From Codonopsis lanceolata (Eukaryota; Streptophyta; Magnoliopsida; Asterales; Campanulaceae), in the NCBI GenBank assembly GCA_013146195.2, contig CM028377.1, forward strand, positions 39,501,642-39,565,641: a stretch of DNA of 64,000 nt, in the 5' to 3' direction. Shown here piece after piece: positions 57,950 through 64,000 of this stretch (the stretch's first letter is position 1; the number at the start of each line of letters is the position of its first letter). The notes beneath the pieces were generated by a model. The model worked only from the letters and a program-made list of their open reading frames with translations, was not told the origin of the DNA and made no database searches. The position numbers and the translations under genes were made by a program.

Positions 57950-58862
57950 ATGGCACGTGGAGGTCGTGCTGGAACTCGTGGTCGTGGACGTGGCAGGGGT
58001 ATTAGAACTGATAGAGTCATAGAGGACTCCACTTTCGAAATTGTGGGGGATAATGGTGTGCCCCCACCAAATGTGAACATCAATGGCAATGCACCCGAGG
58101 TGATCCAACCGAATGCAAACATTAATGGACCTGTACCAGCAGCGCCAGTAGACCCTACCCTCTTGACCTTGCTTCAGACTATAGCGCAAGCCCTTGTATG
58201 AAATAGGAACCAGGAAAACGTAGCACCAGCTCAGCCTGTAGCCCAGCTCAACCTACAGGCAAGGACCCGTTAGAAAGTTTTCAGAAGCGCAACCCAAAAC
58301 GTTCTGAGAGGCACTGCACGGAGAAACCTGAGGAGTGGTTGAATCACATAAGGAAGATCCTCGAGACGATGACATGCACTAGTGAACAAAAAGTGAAGCT
58401 TGCAACCTTTGTGCTTCAGGGAGAAGCTAGTCAGTGGTGGGATTCCGAGAAGACTACACTAGAGTCTCGGGGTGTTGAAGTGATCACTTGGGACATGTTT
58501 ATGGAGGTATTCAACAAGAAGTATTTTCCACCAAGTATGAAGGACAGGAAGTTGGTGGAATTTCTTAACCTTGAGCAAGGGAAAATGACGGTTGACGAGT
58601 ACAACGCCAAATTCATCGAGTTGTCAAAATTTGCTCTGGCTCTTTTTACTGATAAAAGTCAGAAAGCTAGGAAGTTTAAGAGAGGTCTAAACAGTCGGAT
58701 TAGCTATAGGTTGACTCCCCTTCAATTACCAACCTATTTTGATGTACTGGACAGAACCCATGTAATGGAACTAGAGTCGACCGAGTATCAAAAGAAGAAG
58801 GACGAAAAAAAGAGGGGTCCTGAGGATGGCTCTGACAGGAATCATGAAACCATCAAGGGGGA
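57950..58862 (+). pseudogene. Ty3/gypsy gag relic, truncated by copia C
   Basis: It starts MARGGRAGTRGRGRGRG at 57950, the Arg/Gly-rich N-terminus seen in some gypsy gags. After an in-frame TGA (58199) and a small frame break it continues with the retrotransposon gag domain: LNHIRKILETMTC, EQKVKLATFVLQGEASQWWD, TWDMFMEVFNKKYFP, RKLVEFLNLEQGKMTVDEYNAKF. This motif order fits Del/Tekay-type gypsy elements. It ends at 58862, where the LTR of copia C starts. No protease, RT or integrase of this element is in the window. Confidence 0.8.
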
Positions 58863-60136
58863 TGTTGATTCTTATGTTAGATTTATATATGTTCAGTTCA
58901 TTACATTTGGTTTTATACTTCAGTGGCTAATCGGGCTGCGTATCGATTAGCGTGGCAACTGTGTATAGAACTTTGCCTAGTATAGTTTTATAGGACTTTA
59001 CAGGTTCAGCGGAAGACCCCTTCAAGCTTCACCGGAAGACCTGCTCAAAACCTACAAACGGCAGACCTTGTGTCCACCTGGTCTCTTATGACGTGTCCTG
59101 TCCAGCAATGACTCATTGGATTAATTCAAACTTATCCTAATCATTGTTTGAATTAATCCAAGTCATTCCCTGACATATCAAGCCGCCGAAAGCAACTTTC
59201 CGAAAAGCAGGAAGACTTTTCGTCCTGAACAGTGAAAGCAGGAAAAGCAGACTGTCTCCTACTGTCTGCAACAACTCTCAGATCTGACACCTAAATCGCC
59301 CACCTTTTTGAAGATCTCATAAATCATTCCCTGCTCTAGATATCTGCGAAGACGAAAATCCTTGACTGACAGCCCCATGCATTTAATGCATTCTTGGAAA
59401 GAGTCGTTGAAGTATTCGCCTTCTCCAACGGATCTTTGAAGTGCACTGCTATAAATACTGCCATTGAAGACAGAGAAAAGTACGGTACAGAATCAATCGA
59501 ACACTAAAAGGATTGCTCTGAAACTCCATAAACTCAAAGTCTTACAACTCAGTGCAATCAAGAGATCCTCTACAGATCTAGAAGTCCTCGCCAACAAACA
59601 AGATGCTTTTCATCAACACTTATTGTTTTAACTTCTTGTTGTTTGCATTCATTAACTATACTTCTGTACGAATTAAATATCTTGTATTTACAGATATTTA
59701 ATTCCCTAGACCCCAAACACATGTCAATATTTTGTACACGATCCATTAGGGATATTCTTTGTAATTGATCTAGTGGAAAACATAGTGCACTATTTAAATC
59801 CAAGGTTGACTGCCTTGGTGGTGGACGTAGCACTCATTATAGTGTGAACCATCCTAAAATAATTGTGTTATTCCTTACTGTTTGTCTGACATTTGAACTG
59901 GTTAAGTACTTTGATTATCATTATCCTTTTCAAGTAACTTAAGTAACTTGTAAAAGGTCTACCGGTAGTGCTCACCGGAAGACCTGGAACAACTACCTTG
60001 AAGGTCTTCCGCTACTTCAATCTTTTCAATAGATTGCAAGTACCTTTCAAAGTATTTACTATAAAGTTCTTAAGTGTTTAATAAGCTATTCAACCCCCCC
60101 CCTTCTAGCTTATTATTGTGCCCATTGGGACCAACA
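58863..60136 (+). repeat. 5' LTR of copia C
   Basis: TGTTGATTCT at 58863 to GGGACCAACA at 60136, 1274 bp, with TG/CA ends. Homologous to the B and solo LTRs in reverse. It has a run of nine or ten C at ~60092-60101. Confidence 0.92.
59450..59457 (+). promoter_or_regulatory. TATA box in LTR C
   Basis: TATAAATA within GCTATAAATACTGCC. The same site is present on the minus strand in the B and solo LTRs, so it marks the retrotransposon promoter. Confidence 0.75.
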
Positions 60137-60138
60137 AT

Positions 60139-60150
60139 TGGTATCAGAGC
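60139..60150 (+). other. Primer-binding site of copia C
   Basis: TGGTATCAGAGC two bases after the LTR, complementary to initiator tRNA-Met. Confidence 0.93.
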
Positions 60151-60205
60151 TTTACTCTTTGAAAACAAGTTTTTCCGAGATTAAACTCTTGAGAGATACG
60201 ATAAA

Positions 60206-62449
60206 ATGGCACAAACACACTACATGCTGCCTACATCTAATGCTAACCACGTCCCAATGTTGGACGAAGGACATTTTGATGTATGGAAGGATAAAGTAAT
60301 GAGATTTATGAACTCTATTGACAACAGATTATGGAAATGCGTTACACAGTCAACATGTACCAATGAAGCCAAATTTTCTAGCCTCCATTGCCGGAATCCT
60401 GTATACCTAAAGAAGAATCGAATGGACAGAGGATGATAGAAAGTCGGTAGAACTTGACAAAGAAAGCAATCAACATAATCACCAGCCTCTCTAGACACAA
60501 GCACGTACCAACAAGTGATTCGATGTACAACCGCAAAAGAAATGTGGGAAGCTCTTGTGGAATACTTGGAAGGAGACCAAGACACAAGAGACAATGTAAA
60601 ATATACATACATCCAGCGCTTTGATTCCTTCAAAAGGATCCTAAGGAAACCTTGAGACAAGCATACGATCGCTTCAAAGGAGGTAATAAATAGTTGCTTT
60701 TCTCTTGGTAAAACGTATGACAAAAAGGAAATGAACATGAGGTTTCTAGGCTCTCTAGGTAGTTTATGGCATGTTAAGACCACGACTATGAAGGAATCCA
60801 AGAACTTAAACGAGATGACTCTCCGTAGTCTCTACGCAAGTTTGAAGGTTTATGAACTTGAAGTAAATCAAGCTCTAGAGCAAGACAAACAGCCGTAACG
60901 TGTCCTTGCCACCATGGTCCAAGAAGAAATCACTGTTGAAAACAAACCTTCCACTTCTTCCTGTGAAAATGATTTTTTATCAGATGAACAATTTGCCATG
61001 TTTGTAAAACGTTTTCAAAAATTCGCAAAATATGGAAGGAAGAACACACACCAACAACCTTTTAGGAAAAATGGTGAAAGCTCATCTAAGGAAGAGCTTG
61101 TGTGTTACAACTGTAGAAAACCTGGTCATTTTGCCTCAAAATGTCCTAAGCCAAAATTTGAAGCATACCGAAAACCCTCTTTTAGAAAATTTCAAAAACA
61201 AAAGGGTATGTTGGTCAAGACATAGAAGACAAACAAAGTTGCTACATGGTTTGAGACCGATTCGTAAGAAGGAGGAAGAGGATTGTCGAGCAAGCTAACA
61301 TATGCTTAATAGCTCATGATTCAGTCCTACCTATGACTCGAAAATGAAGTCGAAGTTTCACCTAGTCCTTTGGACAAAAATGAAACCAACAGTGACAACT
61401 TCAGTAAGGAAGAACTTCTCAAGGATAATCAAGATATGCTTGAAGAATTTAATTCCTTTAGAGTAGCCTATGTCAAACTGGCCAAGAACTGTGAGAAACT
61501 TACTGCTGAGAAATCTATGATGGCAGCTGAGATTCAAACCCTCAATAGCTGTCAACAAGAGAGTATCAAACTGAAGGAAGAAAACAAATTCCTTTATGAC
61601 AAAATTGATTGTCTATCTGAGCACATCAAAGGACTTGATCTAGAGAAAATTGCCTTGCAAAAGACAATTGACTCCTCGAATGCCTCCAAAGATGCATTCG
61701 AAGAAATCCTTTCTAGCCAAAAATCTAATAATGATAAAACTGGCATAGGATATTCAGATGTGCCTCTTTCGACAATCTCTTCAGTCATAGAGAAAGGTGA
61801 ATCCTCCGAGACTGCTTATGATATATCTTTCTCTAAACAGACATTCGGAAATATAGGGAAACAAGGCCTTGGCTATTCTAGTGTTCCTTATATTTACCCC
61901 AAAGTTCAGAAAGGTAAAGCCAAAATGACTGACTCAAATGAGAAACCTGAAAAGGTAACGGTAGAGAGAGTTAAGTCTGCCGACAACAACTATGCTAAGG
62001 CAAAGTCTGCTGGCGGTAGACCTACTAAACCTCTACCGGTAACTATCAAGTTTGTCTATGAAACAGGCAAGACTCCTTTACCGGTTGAAGGTAAACTTAA
62101 AGGTATTCTACCAAATCCTCCTGAAAAGGTAATCAACAGAAAAGCTAAAGCTAAGTCTGTTGGCAACCTACCTAGGAAGATTCAAAAGAAACCAATTAAG
62201 TCTACCATCAACAAGCAAGCTGAACCAAGAATGGATGTCAAGAAAAGGAATGATCATAAACACTCTTCAGATGAAGACACTAACAGTTCTCTGTGGACTT
62301 TCCATTTATGTCATTCTTGCAATTGCCTAGGCCATCTGGCCCCAGAATGCCTGCTAAGGTTCACTCCAAGATCTGAGAGACCTAGTTCTCTCAAGGTCAA
62401 GTGTATGGGTTCCAAAAGGTTGCTAATCCTTAGACCCGAAAGAAAATAA
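60206..62449 (+). pseudogene. Copia C gag
   Basis: ATG at 60206 (MAQTHYMLPTSNANHVPMLDEG), confirmed as the start by elements A and B. After frame breaks near 60430 and 60650 it continues with KNTHQQPFRKNGESSS and the knuckle CYNCRKPGHFASKC (61103-61144), and from 61370 an open stretch of 359 codons forms a long coiled coil (KLAKNCEKLTAEKSMMAAEIQT...). A Lys-rich region follows, then the second knuckle CHSCNCLGHLAPEC near 62311-62352. Gag would package element RNA. Confidence 0.83.
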
Positions 62450-64000
62450 AGGGTACCTTGTTGCTTTAATTTCTTTTCGTGAATGCTTCATGGCTATAGA
62501 ATCGAAAACAAAGACATCCGTACTGACAAGGGTCGCTCAAGACACATGACTGGAACGTAAGTCTTCTTACGTATATAGTCAAGCTAAAGGACCCACCGTT
62601 ATTTTCTGAGACAATGCAAGAGGAAAAACAATTGGATATGGCTCAATCACTAGAGGAAGTCTCTCCATCAACAAAGTTTCTCTAGTGAGTGGCCTAAAAC
62701 ACAATCTGTTGAGCATATCCCAATTTTGCGACAAAGGACTGCTATGCCAATTCAACTCCAACCAGTGCCTCATCAAAGACAGTGAATCCTGCTCCACAAT
62801 ACTGACCGGCAATAGACAAGGAAACGCCTATGTCGTGGACTTAAATCTTCTAGGAGATTCTCAAACCTCGTGCCTAGTAGCTAACAACGCTTATGACAAC
62901 AAATTGGCTATGGCACAAGCTGCCTCGCCACCTCAACTTCAAGCACCTCTCCAAGCTCTCCAAAAACGGGCTTGTCAAAGGTCTACCTACTTGTTCCGCC
63001 GACCATGACGGTTGTAAAGCTTGCCAACTAGGAAAACTTTCCAAGTCTTCCTTCAAAAGAAAGTCTGTTTTGTCAACAAACGCACCTCTTCAACTTCTCG
63101 CATATGGATCTCTTTGGACCAATCACAACACCAAGATTTCGAGACAAGTATACACTTGTGGTAGTTGACGACTACTCTAGATTCACTTGGATTGAAACAA
63201 TGACATCTAAAGATGAAACGTATGATCTAGTCAATGCTTTCTTCGTAAGACTTCAAACTCAAAAGCTTGAAGACATTAGTGACATAAGATCGACAATGGC
63301 ACCAATTCAAAAACAATGGAGTAGAAAATACCGCGATGACCACGGATCGGCCACAACTTCTCGCCGGCATTCTCAACAAAACGGTGTAGCCGAACGGAAG
63401 AACGTAACGCTAATTGAAGCAAAGAAGAACAATGCCGCGTAAGCTAAACTTCCGAAGTATTTTTGGGCGTAAGCCGCCAACACCGCATGTTTCACATAGA
63501 ACGTATCTCCGTAAACAAGTTTCATAACAAAACTCCATATGAAATATGGAGAGGAAGATCCCCAAACATAGGATTTCTTAAAATCTTCTAAATGTTTTAT
63601 TCTTTATAATGGAAAAGAATATAGAGGAAAATTTGATGCAAAATCGATTTAAGGAATTTTTCTGGGTATTCCAAACATTCAAAAGCATTTCGCATTTTCA
63701 AGAAATCTAATTTAAAAATTTTAGAATCAGGCATGTTTCTTTTGATGAATATGACTTGTTAGAGCCTAGAAAGGCTCGAACGTTGCTAATGATTCTCGAT
63801 AATGATGAGACAGTACAAATACAACTTCTACTTCCACTCATCGAAAACGGCAACCGCACCCTCAAACCGCTAACCCTTTACCGAGACGAGAACTCGCCGG
63901 CATCCGATAACAACTCTTCTTGACCCCGAACCCATCTCTTCCGCTTACCCCAAGCACCTTTACGATCACTCATCCTTCTTGTTCACCGTAAAATGAAAGT
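62450..64000 (+). pseudogene. Copia C protease remnant, GAG-pre-integrase and integrase (partial)
   Basis: Open pieces in several frames: 62685-62840 (SGLKHNLLSISQFCDKGLLCQF), 62893-63080 (LWHKLPRHLNFKHLSKLS, DGCKACQLGKLSKSSF), and 63104-63442 (MDLFGPITTPRFRDKYTLVVVDDYSRF, HSQQNGVAERKNVTLIEA). The last part (63560-63780) keeps traces of the integrase C-terminus (VSFDEYDLLEPRKA). Frameshifts are frequent. RT begins after the window end. Confidence 0.82.

Larger units (their letters stand above)
58863..64000 (+). mobile_element. SIRE-type Ty1/copia retrotransposon C (3' part outside window)
   Basis: On the plus strand: 5' LTR 58863-60136, PBS 60139-60150, gag from 60206, protease/pre-integrase and integrase to the window end. 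The LTR and gag match element B in reverse. The left flank is GGGGA, the same pentamer as the solo LTR target duplication. Many small indels and stops show decay. RT, RNase H, ORF3 and 3' LTR would lie beyond 64000. Confidence 0.9.

Noticed and set aside
15229..60150. TGGTATCAGAGC sites, considered as tRNA fragments
   Set aside because: They lie two bases from LTR ends in all three elements and are primer-binding sites; no tRNA cloverleaf is present.

Overview
The window is nuclear DNA of a flowering plant, probably a eudicot. It is packed with nested retrotransposons (SIRE-type Ty1/copia, plant L1-type LINEs with an RNase H domain, Ty3/gypsy relics), hAT and Mutator-like DNA elements, AT-rich intergenic DNA and (AT)n microsatellites. 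Two genes are of plant-specific families: one intact DUF868 gene (51219-52343, minus) and one plant mobile domain (PMD) pseudogene with introns (41260-44960, plus). The species cannot be named from what is visible.

Layout. 1-16500: SIRE/copia element A on the minus strand. Its 3' LTR lies outside the window, its 5' LTR is 15243-16500, and its reverse transcriptase is split by LINE A (4857-~10800). 16501-17757: a plus-strand LINE relic. 17758-19027: a relic of the accessory ORF3 that also occurs in elements A and B. 19028-36692: SIRE/copia element B on the minus strand. Its 3' LTR is 19028-20283, and its 5' LTR is split by LINE B (29908-35733) and truncated at the far end. 36693-39476: a region resembling a Tat/Ogre-type LTR, carrying a clean solo copia LTR (37715-38970, TSD GGGGA). 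39477-40620: leader-like DNA with an 11-copy array of imperfect hairpins. 41260-44960: the PMD pseudogene, split by a 1162-bp hAT element (42488-43649, perfect 8-bp TSD). 45470-46360: a second copy of the same conserved motif followed by a related hairpin array. 48469-49857: a Mutator-like element with ~300-bp inverted repeats. 51219-52343: the DUF868 gene. 54453-55685: a ~610-bp tandem duplication. 57950-58862: a gypsy gag relic interrupted by SIRE/copia element C, which runs on the plus strand from 58863 past the window end.

The most interesting content is the accessory ORF3 of the copia family. It lies between the pol stop codon and the 3' LTR in elements A and B, and a third relic lies at 17940-18698. 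It encodes an N-terminal domain like the plant 'putative plant transposon protein' family, then a basic stretch, a Pro/Ser-rich linker and a C-terminal coiled coil. In element B it looks like a self-contained gene: TATA-like box, (CT)n leader, a first exon ending exactly at an ATG, a GT-AG intron of 343 nt, then the coding exon. The TATA-like box and an AACCGCC block at the same spacing recur in element A, where promoter plus N-terminus is tandemly duplicated. The retrotransposon may thus carry an accessory gene with its own promoter. All copies here are degenerate.

The order of insertion can be read from the nesting. LINE A is younger than copia A, and LINE B is younger than the 5' LTR of copia B. 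The solo LTR is younger than the gypsy-like LTR, the hAT is younger than the PMD gene, and copia C is younger than the gypsy gag.
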